Positions 39,263 to 47,650 of a stretch of DNA of 64,000 nucleotides are shown piece by piece; positions within the stretch are counted from its first letter, which is position 1; every line of letters begins with the position of its first letter. Location of the stretch: positions 186,001 through 250,000 of the forward strand of contig NZ_JAEUZA010000002.1 in assembly GCF_016798245.1 (NCBI RefSeq), in the 5' to 3' direction. The position numbers were made by a program, and so were the translations under genes. The stretch is from Alkalicoccobacillus gibsonii. GTDB taxonomy: Bacteria; Bacillota; Bacilli; Bacillales; Bacillaceae_D. Under the pieces are notes generated by a model. That model did not search any database. It saw only the letters and a program-made list of their open reading frames with translations, and was not told where the DNA came from.

Positions 39263-40365
39263 GCGCGCTCTCTCCTTTTTTTCAAAAGTTGACGAAGCTT
39301 GAAGCAAATAAACAAGAAGGGAATATAACCAAAGATAACGTAAAAACCAATATTTGCAGTGATATCGTTTAAAGTCTCAACATTTATGCGTCCATTCACT
39401 TTAAATGAAAGCATAGATAAAATGAGGCATAGTACCCGTAGCCATATCCGTTGCTTTATTGGTATCACCCGTTTTGATAACCTGGTTGCCGACCATAAAA
39501 GTAAGCAAATGGATGGAAGAACAACAAATAGCCAAAGTGATACACCTATATACTCAAAACGTTCGATGATCCCAAGATTTACGGCTTTCCATAAGGTAAT
39601 TGTTGGCCAAATGGTCTCTAAAAGTTGAGTTTTACTATAATAAGAAATGGTTAAAATCATCGCAATCATATACAAGCTAATGTTAAAAAATAGACCAAGA
39701 TGAGTCCATTTTTGAGAAGCACGGGGATTCTTAAAAAACGGATAAATCATAAAAAGAACACAAAGACCCAGAACATTTAAGGCCATGGCTTTTGCCCCTT
39801 TAGCAATATCAAGAATCGAATGATTAAAAATGGGCTTAAGGGTCTCAAGTTGAGAGTCAGGGAGAGTAAAAAAGATTGTTACAATTAGAGGGAACGTAAT
39901 GAGCAGACTAATGACAGCTAGTCCAGTAACCACGCGAATTCCTTTTGTTGTATAGCTGTATGCAATCGAAAGAATCAGAAGAGTGAACACCCATGAATAG
40001 ACATCTGCAAACATCCACGTTTCTAATACCTCTGTATACGTACAAATGACAGTGTAGGCAAGTAGTGCATAATAGCAGATGAAGAAGAGGTTTAAGAGGA
40101 CTCCGATGTAAGGTCCAAACGTCATTAAATGGATCGTAACTAGATCACCATTACTTTGATTTAAAAGGTGATACATCATCCAAATAATGACGTGTGTTAT
40201 TAAACCAGCAATAATGATGGAAATCCAAGCATCATGGCCTGCTTTTACTACGATAAATCGCTCAAACCCAAGAATCCCTACACTAATCTGCACACCTACA
40301 ATGATAAAGAAGCTCAAGAAAGGTGAGAGTTGTCGCGTATTATTCGGTGTGTCGTGAAGTTGCAT
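39259..40365 (-). CDS. Spore germination receptor permease subunit, GerAB family
   Basis: A 368-residue protein with ten membrane helices, of the GerAB group in the APC transporter superfamily; it recognises the germinant. The N-terminus QLSPFLSFFIIVGVQISVGILGF and the central helices are typical. The ATG at 40365 follows AAGGAG and lies 10 bases after gerA; the TTG seven codons earlier overlaps gerA. The C-terminus (KKRRERA) is basic and overlaps the gerC start. Confidence 0.94.
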   Translation of the reverse strand: MQLHDTPNNTRQLSPFLSFFIIVGVQISVGILGFERFIVVKAGHDAWISIIIAGLITHVIIWMMYHLLNQSNGDLVTIHLMTFGPYIGVLLNLFFICYYALLAYTVICTYTEVLETWMFADVYSWVFTLLILSIAYSYTTKGIRVVTGLAVISLLITFPLIVTIFFTLPDSQLETLKPIFNHSILDIAKGAKAMALNVLGLCVLFMIYPFFKNPRASQKWTHLGLFFNISLYMIAMILTISYYSKTQLLETIWPTITLWKAVNLGIIERFEYIGVSLWLFVVLPSICLLLWSATRLSKRVIPIKQRIWLRVLCLILSMLSFKVNGRINVETLNDITANIGFYVIFGYIPFLFICFKLRQLLKKRRERA

Positions 40366-40375
40366 AGCGCTCTCC

Positions 40376-41887
40376 TTACTCTTCAATATCAGGTTTTGTT
40401 AAATGATTTCCTTCTTTTAAATGCTTAAACCGTGTTTGTTTTTGTGCTCTGGCACTCGCAGGTCGCAACGATTGTAGTCGGAATGGCAAACGAAAAAATG
40501 AATCCTTTAAGTCTGCAATACGTAAAGGGTAGATGGGTGTTAAATATGGCTTTCCAAGAGAAGTTAATGCTAGAAGATGACTTAAGAAAAGCGCGAAGCA
40601 GGCAGCCACTCCTAAAAATCCTAACCACTGAGCAGCTAAAATAAATGGGAAACGAATTAAACGAATCGTGTTGCTCATCTGGTAAATAGGTGTGGTAAAG
40701 GAAGCGAGTGCTGTTAGGGCAACAATGATCAGAAGGATATTACTCGTTAATCCAGCGTCGACTGCAGCTGTACCAATAACGATCCCTCCAACAATCCCGA
40801 TGGTCTGACCAATTTTTGTTGGTAAGCGTGCGCCTGCTTCTCGTAAGAGCTCAATAACAAGTTCAAGGATAATCGCTTCAAAGACCGGAGAAAAAGGAAT
40901 CCCGCTCCTGGATGAAACCAGTGTATTCAGTAGGTTCGTTGGAATCATTTCATAATGATACGTTAAAATCGCCACGTATAAAGCGGTTGATAAAATGGAA
41001 AACAGAATCGCAAACAAACGAATTAACCGAAAGATCGACGCGATTGGCCATGGGAGAAAATAGTCTTCAAATGCAGAGAAAAATTCTACGAATGAAGTGG
41101 GTCCCGTTAAAGCGTGAGGTGAACCGTCTAGGAGTAGAACAACTTTTCCTTCAGCTAGAACGGATGCAACCCGGTCCGGACGCTCCGTATCAATTAACTG
41201 TGGAAAAACAGAGTTTGAATCATCAGCGATAAATTGAGCGACAAAGGAACTGTCTACAACCTGATCAAACTGAATATCTTGAACCCTTTGAGTCATCGTT
41301 TGGACAATTTGCTCATCAGCAATCCCGTGAAGGTACAAGATTGCTGTTCTGGTCTTACTTAAATCACCCACTTTATATTCCTTTACAACGAGCTCGGGAA
41401 TAGGCAATCGTTTTCGGACTAGATTTAGATTCGTTTGTAGCGATTCAACAAAGGCCTCTTTGGGTCCAACCACACTAAATTCTACTTCGGGTAAGCTGAC
41501 TGAACGAGTCTCAGCGTGTTCTGCTGGAATAATAAGAAACAATCCAGGTTCACGTGAGGACTGAATAACAATGGCTCCACGCATGAATGAATCCATTAAT
41601 GTTTCAATTGAGTTGGACAACTCAATCTTTTCGATAGGGATGAGATCTCTTAATTCACTAAGAGATGCGCCAGGATGATGTGTTAAAGACACTAGCACTT
41701 CATCATGTAGGAGCTCTGGCTTGATAATAGATGAAAAGTAATAGAGGGAAAACGAGTTATGCTCTACCTCCTCAAAGTCAAAGGAAAGACTGCAAAGCGC
41801 TATTAAATCATCAAAGGATTGTATAGTCTGCTTAGGCATTTGAGTAAGCTTTTGATACAAACGCTTTTGTTTCCATTTTCTAAGCAC
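40376..41887 (-). CDS. Spore germination receptor subunit, GerAA family
   Basis: A 503-residue subunit with a large N-terminal soluble domain (about 1-265), four to five membrane helices (about 270-440) and a short C-terminal tail. LYLHGIADEQIVQTMTQRV, LLLDGSPHALTGPTSFVEFF and the stretch RSGIPFSPVFEAIILELVIELLREAGARLP are GerAA landmarks. The GTG start has GAGGG upstream. It begins the operon gerA-gerB-gerC, behind a sigma-G-like promoter. It shows that the organism makes endospores. The germinant cannot be predicted. Confidence 0.95.
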   Translation of the reverse strand: MLRKWKQKRLYQKLTQMPKQTIQSFDDLIALCSLSFDFEEVEHNSFSLYYFSSIIKPELLHDEVLVSLTHHPGASLSELRDLIPIEKIELSNSIETLMDSFMRGAIVIQSSREPGLFLIIPAEHAETRSVSLPEVEFSVVGPKEAFVESLQTNLNLVRKRLPIPELVVKEYKVGDLSKTRTAILYLHGIADEQIVQTMTQRVQDIQFDQVVDSSFVAQFIADDSNSVFPQLIDTERPDRVASVLAEGKVVLLLDGSPHALTGPTSFVEFFSAFEDYFLPWPIASIFRLIRLFAILFSILSTALYVAILTYHYEMIPTNLLNTLVSSRSGIPFSPVFEAIILELVIELLREAGARLPTKIGQTIGIVGGIVIGTAAVDAGLTSNILLIIVALTALASFTTPIYQMSNTIRLIRFPFILAAQWLGFLGVAACFALFLSHLLALTSLGKPYLTPIYPLRIADLKDSFFRLPFRLQSLRPASARAQKQTRFKHLKEGNHLTKPDIEE

Positions 41888-41920
41888 GACAATCCCTCAT
41901 CCCTCAACACGTATTCTTTA

Positions 41921-41950
41921 TACATTGTGTGATAAGGGGTAGATTTATGC
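41921..41950 (-). promoter_or_regulatory. Candidate sigma-G promoter of the ger operon
   Basis: On the minus strand GCATA (-35), 18 bases and CAATGTA (-10) lie 34 bases before the gerA start. This fits the sigma-G spacing. The -35 fits well, and the -10 matches five of seven positions of CATWHTA. Forespore expression is expected for ger operons. Confidence 0.55.
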
Positions 41951-41990
41951 ATGTATCATGGTCTGAAAGTTCGGCAAGATTGAAAAAATA

Positions 41991-42029
41991 AAACGGCAAA
42001 TGATTCTAAGATTGAATCATTTGCCGTTT
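41991..42029 (-). terminator. Terminator after the GNAT gene
   Basis: A 16-bp perfect stem (AAACGGCAAATGATTC with its complement) with a 7-base loop; on the minus strand TATTTTTT follows. Confidence 0.92.
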
Positions 42030-42039
42030 GTATTTTGTT

Positions 42040-42489
42040 CTATCCTTGCTCAAGTGTTAGCTGATAATGATAAAACTCCATGTCGCGAACAAACCCATGC
42101 TTTTCATACAATCGTTGAGCGGCATGGTTATCAATAGCAGTGCTTAAGCTTAAACGAAAAATGTGATGCTGCGACAAAGTGTCTTTAACCGCTTGAAGTA
42201 ACTGGTCACCAACTCCACGTTTACGTGCAGATTGGGATACATATAGGTCATTTAAAATAAAGGCCTTTTGCATAGCAATGGATGAAAAGGTTGGATAAAG
42301 TTGAGCGAATCCAAGATACTCATTACCCTCCTTTGCAAGGATGATGATGGAATCTTGATTTGTTAGACGCTCTGTTATGTAAGAAGTGGCCCCAGATAGG
42401 TCTGTTTTCTGTTGATAGAACTCACGGTACTTGTTGAATAAGTGTGAAACAGGTTCTAGGTCTTTGAGTGTAGCGTGATAAATGTCCAT
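42040..42489 (-). CDS. GNAT-family N-acetyltransferase
   Basis: A 149-residue acetyltransferase. The acetyl-CoA loop is SARKRGVGDQLL, and the later LSTAIDNHAAQRLYEKHGF is the beta5-alpha4 part of the fold. AGGGGG precedes the ATG. It stands alone, with its own terminator. The substrate is unknown; this size is typical of small-molecule or peptide acetylases. Confidence 0.9.
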   Translation of the reverse strand: MDIYHATLKDLEPVSHLFNKYREFYQQKTDLSGATSYITERLTNQDSIIILAKEGNEYLGFAQLYPTFSSIAMQKAFILNDLYVSQSARKRGVGDQLLQAVKDTLSQHHIFRLSLSTAIDNHAAQRLYEKHGFVRDMEFYHYQLTLEQG

Positions 42490-42969
42490 AATTTCCCCCT
42501 ATAAGACTAGTTTTTCTAAGTGTATAGAAAAAGTAAGAAAATAACAATATGTGATGGAGGGTCTTATCCACATATGTGTAGTGACAATATCCTTTATGTT
42601 TTATGCACATGTGGATAAGCTGCTAGTCATCAAGATTTGACGTATAATTAGTTGATTTCAAGGCAATTGAATAATCAAAAAGTTGATCAATCCATAGGCA
42701 GGCTGCTCCAACCATATCATTTATGAAGATAACTTAAGAATATGAATAGACAATTCTTATTGAATTAATAAACGCATTACTATAGGGACTTCATATTATT
42801 TGCTGCAATCATTCTTTTACAAAATGATGTAGCTTAATTGAGGACATTCTTTCCAATTGTCATCTTATCTTCCTTTTTCTATTCATTTGTATTATGATAT
42901 TAGAATTACATTTACTATTAGAAAGTATATTTTATTTTAAATGACTAGATAAAGAGAGAAGGGTTACAA
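42490..42969. other. 480-bp intergenic region with two inverted DnaA boxes
   Basis: TTATCCACA at 42564-42572 and TGTGGATAA at 42610-42618 are two perfect consensus DnaA boxes in opposite orientation, with starts 46 bp apart. Their flanks extend the match to an 11-bp inverted repeat (CTTATCCACAT / ATGTGGATAAG). The rest is AT-rich, with a possible -10 (TATGAT, 42894-42899) for the LCP gene; I see nothing else. Confidence 0.75.
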
Positions 42970-43923
42970 TTGGAACGAAAGACGAGAAGTACAAGAAGGA
43001 AGAAGAAATGGCTTAAAATAACGGCTTTGCTAACAACACTAGTTGTATTGCTTGTTTGCTCTGGTGCAGGTTATCTATATGTGAAAGCAAATCAAGCGGC
43101 ATCCAAGTCCTTTTCTGAGTTGGAACGTGGAGAGAAATCAGAACTTCGTACGCAGCCAGTAGATATCGGAAAGGATAATTTTTCTGTGTTACTTATGGGG
43201 GATGATGCAAGACCGGGTGAAGAGCATGCGAGGTCTGACGCGATGCTTGTAGCTACCTTTAACAAAGAGAAAAAGACAATTATTCTTACAAGTATTCCTA
43301 GAGATTCTTATGTTGACATTGTAGGTAAAGGGAAAATGGATAAGATCACTCACGCTAATGCATTTGGTGGAGTGGATATGGCAGTTAATACCGTTGAACA
43401 ATTACTTCAAATTCCAATTGATCATTATGCGATTGCAAAGTTTGATGGATTAAAAGACATTGTTGATGCATTAGGTGGAATTGATGTGGATGTGGCCTTT
43501 ACTTTTGACTTCACTGAAAAAGGAAAAACACTTCACTTTACGGAAGGACCTTCCCATCTTAATGGTGAAGAGGCGCTTGCTTATTCAAGAGAACGAAAAA
43601 ATCCGAAAGCAGGCGGAGATTTTGGTAGAGGTCAACGACAACAGCAGGTGCTTGAGGGAATTATTAATGAGGCAGCATCGCTTAGTAGTATACAAAACTA
43701 TGATAAACTATTTGATAGTCTAGGTGGCAATCTAAGGACTGATCTGACGTTTGCGAATCTACTATCTTTACACGGCTATGCAACCTCCCTAGTTGATATG
43801 GAAACTGTTCAATTAGAAGGCACGCCTTTCCGTGGTAACGACGGAATTAGTTATGTACGAGTAAACGATGATTCCTTACAAGCCATCCAAGCGAAGTTAA
43901 AAGAACATTTAGATCTTCAATAA
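42970..43923 (+). CDS. LytR-CpsA-Psr (LCP) family glycopolymer ligase
   Basis: A 317-residue membrane-anchored extracellular enzyme that attaches teichoic acid or other glycopolymers to peptidoglycan. A basic N-terminus and one helix (about 15-37) are followed by the LCP domain. GDDARPGEEHARSDAMLVATF and SIPRDSYVDI carry the conserved Arg/Asp pyrophosphate-binding residues; LNGEEALAYSRERK and DFGRGQRQQQVLEGII complete the site. The start is TTG at 42970 after GAAGGG. The Lrp-family gene follows 21 bases later, an unusual partner. Confidence 0.93.
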   Translation: MERKTRSTRRKKKWLKITALLTTLVVLLVCSGAGYLYVKANQAASKSFSELERGEKSELRTQPVDIGKDNFSVLLMGDDARPGEEHARSDAMLVATFNKEKKTIILTSIPRDSYVDIVGKGKMDKITHANAFGGVDMAVNTVEQLLQIPIDHYAIAKFDGLKDIVDALGGIDVDVAFTFDFTEKGKTLHFTEGPSHLNGEEALAYSRERKNPKAGGDFGRGQRQQQVLEGIINEAASLSSIQNYDKLFDSLGGNLRTDLTFANLLSLHGYATSLVDMETVQLEGTPFRGNDGISYVRVNDDSLQAIQAKLKEHLDLQ

Positions 43924-43944
43924 GGATGTGGGGGATAGATTGTC

Positions 43945-44424
43945 ATGAGTGATTTGTATGAAATGCCGAGCTCTGCTTCACTAGATGATACAGATAAGTT
44001 AATTATCTCAATGCTTCATGAGAATTCCAGAGTTTCGTACACAGACATTGGCAAACAAGTAGGCTTATCACGAGTTGCTGTACAAATGCGCATTCAAAAC
44101 TTGGTGGAACAAGAAGTAATCGAACAGTTCACCGTTGTTGTGAATCCGGCAAAGATGGGGATTCACGTTTCGGCATTCTTTAATGTAGAGGTCGAACCAC
44201 AGTTTTTAGATGAGGTTGCCCAAAAGCTAGAAAATGAAAATGCTGTGTCCAGCTTATATCTGATGTCCGGACCTAGTAAGCTGCACATGCATGGAATTTT
44301 CTCCACTCAACAGGAGATGGAGCAATTTTTAATTCATACCATTTACCCTTTAAAGGGTGTAGTCAGTGTTGATTGTCAAATGCTCTTAAAGCGGTACAAG
44401 AGCAGGATGGGGATGAAGCTGTAG
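43945..44424 (+). CDS. Lrp/AsnC-family transcriptional regulator
   Basis: A 159-residue regulator with an N-terminal helix-turn-helix (about 15-65: [39 protein letters not shown]) and a C-terminal RAM domain that normally binds an amino acid and forms octamers. The ATG follows GTGGGGGA. It is co-directional with the LCP gene, probably in one transcript. The effector and targets are unknown. Confidence 0.92.
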   Translation: MSDLYEMPSSASLDDTDKLIISMLHENSRVSYTDIGKQVGLSRVAVQMRIQNLVEQEVIEQFTVVVNPAKMGIHVSAFFNVEVEPQFLDEVAQKLENENAVSSLYLMSGPSKLHMHGIFSTQQEMEQFLIHTIYPLKGVVSVDCQMLLKRYKSRMGMKL

Positions 44425-44453
44425 GCGCTTCGCATGAATATTGATAGGTAAAT

Positions 44454-44486
44454 AAAAAAGTTGTCCACATGTGGGCAACTTTTTTA
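44454..44486. terminator. Terminator after the Lrp gene
   Basis: AAAAAAGTTG pairs with CAACTTTTTT around a CCACATGTGG core (with one mismatch), giving a long stem with a T run. Confidence 0.92.
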
Positions 44487-44532
44487 TTAGTCTGGATGTT
44501 TGTCCATGAAGGATATCGTTATTTTCTTTAAA

Positions 44533-44570
44533 TAAAAATGCAAGCATCTCTCGTTGTGAAATGCTTGCTT
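44533..44570 (-). terminator. Terminator after the shorter DUF21/CBS gene
   Basis: GCAAGCAT pairs with ATGCTTGC across a 13-base loop; on the minus strand ATTTTTATTT follows. Confidence 0.8.
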
Positions 44571-44589
44571 CTTTTATTCATTATGGCTT

Positions 44590-45642
44590 TTAGGTTGCGA
44601 AGCTTTCGTTTCCACCGTACTCGTCATGCATTTCCCCGACAATTTCTGTTAGGATGTCCTCCATGGTAACAAGCCCAATGATCGAACCTTGCTTGTTTTT
44701 GACAGCTGCCATGTGAGTGCGCGTTTGCTTCATTTTTAAGAATACATCTTGTATGAACATCGATTCCCGCACTTGTGGAATATGGTGTAGAAACTGCTCA
44801 ATCCCACCATTTCGTCCTGCGGCAATACTTGTTAGCATTTCTTTTGTATTTAGAAACCCAATTAATTTTTGATTCTTAATTACAGGATATCGAGTGAAAT
44901 CATATTGATTTAAAACCTCTAAAATTTCATCAAGATTCATTTCTGCTTTGAGCATGATGACTTCATCTTTTGGTACCATGATTTCACTTAATGTTCGTCC
45001 ATCAAAAGAAAAGAAATTCTCCAGATAGGCAAGCTCTGTTTGGTTGATTTCTCCGCCTTTATAGCTTTCCGATACAATGAGCTTTAATTCTTCCTCTGAA
45101 TAGACGGTTTCATGACCAGCTGGCTTCACTCCAAACCAACCAAGAATCTTTTGAGCTGATCCATTTAGAATTCGGATAAATGGGCCCATAATGACACCAA
45201 ACCAATAAAGTGGAGGTGCCAGAAGCAAGGTCAACCTCTCAGGGAATTGAATGGCCAAGGTTTTAGGTGCTAATTCACCTATAACAACGTGAAGAAAGGT
45301 CACAATCGCTAGGGCAATCGCATAAGAGAGCGCTGTTGCCAGGGCAGCGGGAACACTATACGCTTCAAAAAGCGGTTGAAGAATTCGTTGTACGGTCGGT
45401 TCACCTAAAGCTCCGAGAATTAACGCAGTGATTGTGATACCCAGCTGACAAGCTGATAAATAGTAATCAAGTTCATGTGCAACTTTTTTTGCTAAAATGG
45501 CCTTCTTGTTTCCTTCAGAAATCAGCTGATCGATTCGAGACATACGTACTTTAAGGATGGCAAATTCTCCACCTACAAAAATAGCAGTCAAGAATATAAA
45601 AACAGCTACAAGAAATAAGTTTACGTAAATGAGTGAGTCCAA
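44590..45642 (-). CDS. DUF21/CBS (hemolysin-family, CNNM-like) membrane protein, short form
   Basis: A 350-residue membrane protein. The N-terminal DUF21 domain (about 1-190, three to four helices; LDYYLSACQLGITITALILGALGEP) is followed by two CBS domains (about 205-335). It is related to the next gene but lacks the C-terminal CorC/HlyC domain of about 80-90 residues, ending soon after the second CBS. The start is TTG at 45642 after GAGGG, in a leader shared with the paralogue. The family is linked to magnesium or other divalent ion export in some bacteria; the role here is unproven. Confidence 0.9.
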   Translation of the reverse strand: MDSLIYVNLFLVAVFIFLTAIFVGGEFAILKVRMSRIDQLISEGNKKAILAKKVAHELDYYLSACQLGITITALILGALGEPTVQRILQPLFEAYSVPAALATALSYAIALAIVTFLHVVIGELAPKTLAIQFPERLTLLLAPPLYWFGVIMGPFIRILNGSAQKILGWFGVKPAGHETVYSEEELKLIVSESYKGGEINQTELAYLENFFSFDGRTLSEIMVPKDEVIMLKAEMNLDEILEVLNQYDFTRYPVIKNQKLIGFLNTKEMLTSIAAGRNGGIEQFLHHIPQVRESMFIQDVFLKMKQTRTHMAAVKNKQGSIIGLVTMEDILTEIVGEMHDEYGGNESFAT

Positions 45643-45647
45643 TTATT

Positions 45648-45675
45648 CCCTCTATTGAAAGAGGGATTCACCTCC
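45648..45675 (-). promoter_or_regulatory. Leader hairpin of the short DUF21/CBS gene
   Basis: In the minus-strand transcript GGAGGTGAATCCCTC is followed by an 8-base loop and GAGGGAATAATTGGA, where TTG is the start codon. CCCTC/GAGGG forms a hairpin that hides the GAGGG ribosome site and leaves an upstream GGAGGTG exposed. The same layout precedes the paralogue. Confidence 0.65.
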
Positions 45676-45692
45676 ATGGTTGTTGTGTGCTT

Positions 45693-47024
45693 TTAGGCTT
45701 GTTCTAATTGAGTATTGTTCATGCGTTGCTTAAACTTAACTTTTTTAATTTGATGGTTATCCACTTCAAAAATGGACCAAAGATGCTCCTGAAGCTTAAC
45801 TTGAGTATGTTGATGAGAATCGACAATCGCTTGGGTTTTATATTGAATCCATCCACCGATTGTATCGATATTGTCGCGTTCATCAAATTGTAAGCCGAAC
45901 TGTTCTTCCAAATCATCAAGTAGAACGCGACCACTAATGACATATTCGTCTGAACTTACTTTTTCAATATCTGCTTCTTCATACTCATCAAACTCATCAC
46001 GAATCTCACCAACTAATTCTTCAATAACCTCTTCCATCGTGACAATCCCTGATGTTCCACCGTATTCATCCATGATGACAGCCATATGGACTTTCTCCTG
46101 CTGCATCTTTAGCATGACATCTTGAATGCTTGTTGCTTCTAAAATAAATGGCAGATCACGCATATAGGCCATTATATCAAGGTCTTTTCCAGCGACAATC
46201 GCTTGAAGCATTTTCTTGGCATTTACAACTCCGATGATCTTATCTTTGTCGCCGCCTTCAATGACAGGGTATCTAGTAAAGTTGTACTCATCAAGCACAG
46301 CAACTAGTTCTTCCTTCGTCATATCCTGATGAATGGCTACAAACTCGGTTCGCGGAACCATGATGTCTTTGGCGACGCGCTCATCAAATGAAAAAACGTT
46401 CTCCATATATTGAAGCTCTTCCTTATCAATCTCTCCGCCATGATAGCTTTGCGTCATAATAATCTTAAGTTCTTCCTCTGTATAGGTCTGTTCATGACCA
46501 GCCGGCTTTACACCAAATATTCTTAACAACACGCGCGAAGCACCGTTTAACGTTAAGATAAATGGAAACATGATCTTTCCGAACCAATACAGGGGCGTAG
46601 CAAGAAGTAATGTCATCCTCTCAGAAAACTGAATCGCCAATGTCTTTGGAGCCATTTCTCCGACAACCACGTGAAGATAGGTAACAAGAAGAAAGGCGAT
46701 CGCATAAGAGATCACTGACGTCATTGAATCTGGAACATTCAAGAAATTAAACACGGGATACATGACACTGCTCACTGCGGGCTTCCCAAGAGCACCAAGC
46801 CCTAAAGCCGTTACTGTAATACCTAACTGACAAGCTGATAAGTAATAGTCTAGATTTTCGGTTACCTTTTTGGCTATAACTGCTTTTTTGTTGCCTTCTG
46901 CAATTAACTGTTCAATTCGTGAGCCACGAATCTTAACGACGGCAAATTCAGATGCCACAAAGAAAGCGGTTAGTGCTAGTAAAATGACAAGTAGAACAAG
47001 ATTAACTATTGTAATTAAATCCAA
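45693..47024 (-). CDS. DUF21/CBS/CorC_HlyC hemolysin-family membrane protein
   Basis: A 443-residue full-length family member. DUF21 membrane domain (about 1-190), CBS pair (about 205-340: VPRTEFVAIHQDMTKEELV and MDEYGGTSGIVTMEEVIEELVGEI) and a C-terminal CorC/HlyC transporter-associated domain (about 355-435). The start is TTG at 47024 after GAGGG. It is the upstream gene of the tandem pair, 50 bases before the short paralogue. It probably moves divalent cations or senses their level; haemolysin naming is historical. Confidence 0.92.
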   Translation of the reverse strand: MDLITIVNLVLLVILLALTAFFVASEFAVVKIRGSRIEQLIAEGNKKAVIAKKVTENLDYYLSACQLGITVTALGLGALGKPAVSSVMYPVFNFLNVPDSMTSVISYAIAFLLVTYLHVVVGEMAPKTLAIQFSERMTLLLATPLYWFGKIMFPFILTLNGASRVLLRIFGVKPAGHEQTYTEEELKIIMTQSYHGGEIDKEELQYMENVFSFDERVAKDIMVPRTEFVAIHQDMTKEELVAVLDEYNFTRYPVIEGGDKDKIIGVVNAKKMLQAIVAGKDLDIMAYMRDLPFILEATSIQDVMLKMQQEKVHMAVIMDEYGGTSGIVTMEEVIEELVGEIRDEFDEYEEADIEKVSSDEYVISGRVLLDDLEEQFGLQFDERDNIDTIGGWIQYKTQAIVDSHQHTQVKLQEHLWSIFEVDNHQIKKVKFKQRMNNTQLEQA

Positions 47025-47030
47025 TTATTT

Positions 47031-47055
47031 CCCTCAGATGAGGGATTCACCTCCA
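47031..47055 (-). promoter_or_regulatory. Leader hairpin of the full-length DUF21/CBS gene
   Basis: GGAGGTGAATCCCTC, the four-base loop ATCT and GAGGGAAATAATTGGA precede the TTG start. The CCCTC/GAGGG stem masks the ribosome site. Apart from the loop it matches the leader of the downstream paralogue almost base for base. Confidence 0.65.
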
Positions 47056-47340
47056 ACAGAATTAAAAACTCTTACCGACCAATGATTCATACACGTTCAT
47101 ATGAGTCTATCTTTTTGTCAGGGAGATAAGTTTAGTTACAACAGCAGAATTCTGTTCTTTAGCCATCCTCTTACTTATTAGTTTGTTACCTATAGATTAG
47201 AAGAAGGGATGAACAGAAAGCCTGCTATTGTATGTTCTCATATGAACAACAAGAGTGCAGCTTACTTCTTCCAAGTAACGTGTATGCAATATCGCCTTCC
47301 CAATGTACGTTCCTCCATTCTTTCTTCAAAATAAATTGTT
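47056..47340. other. Intergenic sequence upstream of the DUF21 operon
   Basis: I find no gene here. I looked on the minus strand for a magnesium (M-box) or manganese (yybP-ykoY) riboswitch core and did not recognise either. The length and position would allow a regulatory leader. Confidence 0.4.
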
Positions 47341-47398
47341 AACACTAATATGGAATGGCAAAAAATGAAACGGTTTTCACTCTTGCCACAATAGTGTT
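47341..47398. repeat. Nested inverted repeats (three-tier dyad)
   Basis: AACACTA/TAGTGTT (47341-47347 with 47392-47398), TGGCAA/TTGCCA (47356-47361 with 47383-47388) and a central TGAAAC-GGTTTTCA (47366-47379) are nested around one centre. The central part fits the cre consensus on the minus strand with one mismatch. It may be an RNA hairpin, a terminator-like fold without T run, or an operator. Confidence 0.6.
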
Positions 47399-47543
47399 GA
47401 GAAGAGTATACGGATTTTTTCGATGTAAAAAAAGTAGGTACATAACTTTTACATAAAAAATTTACAATCTCGTAATATAAGATTATTCAATTTGTCATGA
47501 ATGGAAAGTAAATACACCTATATGAGGGGATAAATGGTGAAAA

Positions 47544-47650
47544 AGAGGGCGGGACATAACATTAATGTATCAAATAAAACACGAATAGCGACTGATTCAC
47601 ACGTTGAATCAATCGCTATTTTCTAGTTCATTTTTGAGTTATGTCCCAAA
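47544..47650. repeat. GGGACATAAC palindromic element with internal terminator
   Basis: GGGACATAAC (47551-47560) is the exact complement of GTTATGTCCC (47638-47647). Inside lies a second hairpin, AATAGCGA-TGATTCA, that pairs with TGAATCA-TCGCTATT (47584-47620) and is followed by TTTTC. The left part is preceded by GAGGGC. The right arm overlaps the end of the acetamidase gene. I recall similar GGGACATAA palindromes between genes of other Bacillales; here it can serve as terminator. Confidence 0.65.

Noticed and set aside
45693-47024. Haemolysin virulence function
   Set aside because: The name comes from old homology; the DUF21/CBS/CorC domains point to ion transport or sensing, not to lysis of cells.
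47056-47340. Magnesium or manganese riboswitch before the DUF21 genes
   Set aside because: I searched both strands by eye for the conserved cores of the M-box and yybP-ykoY classes and did not find them.
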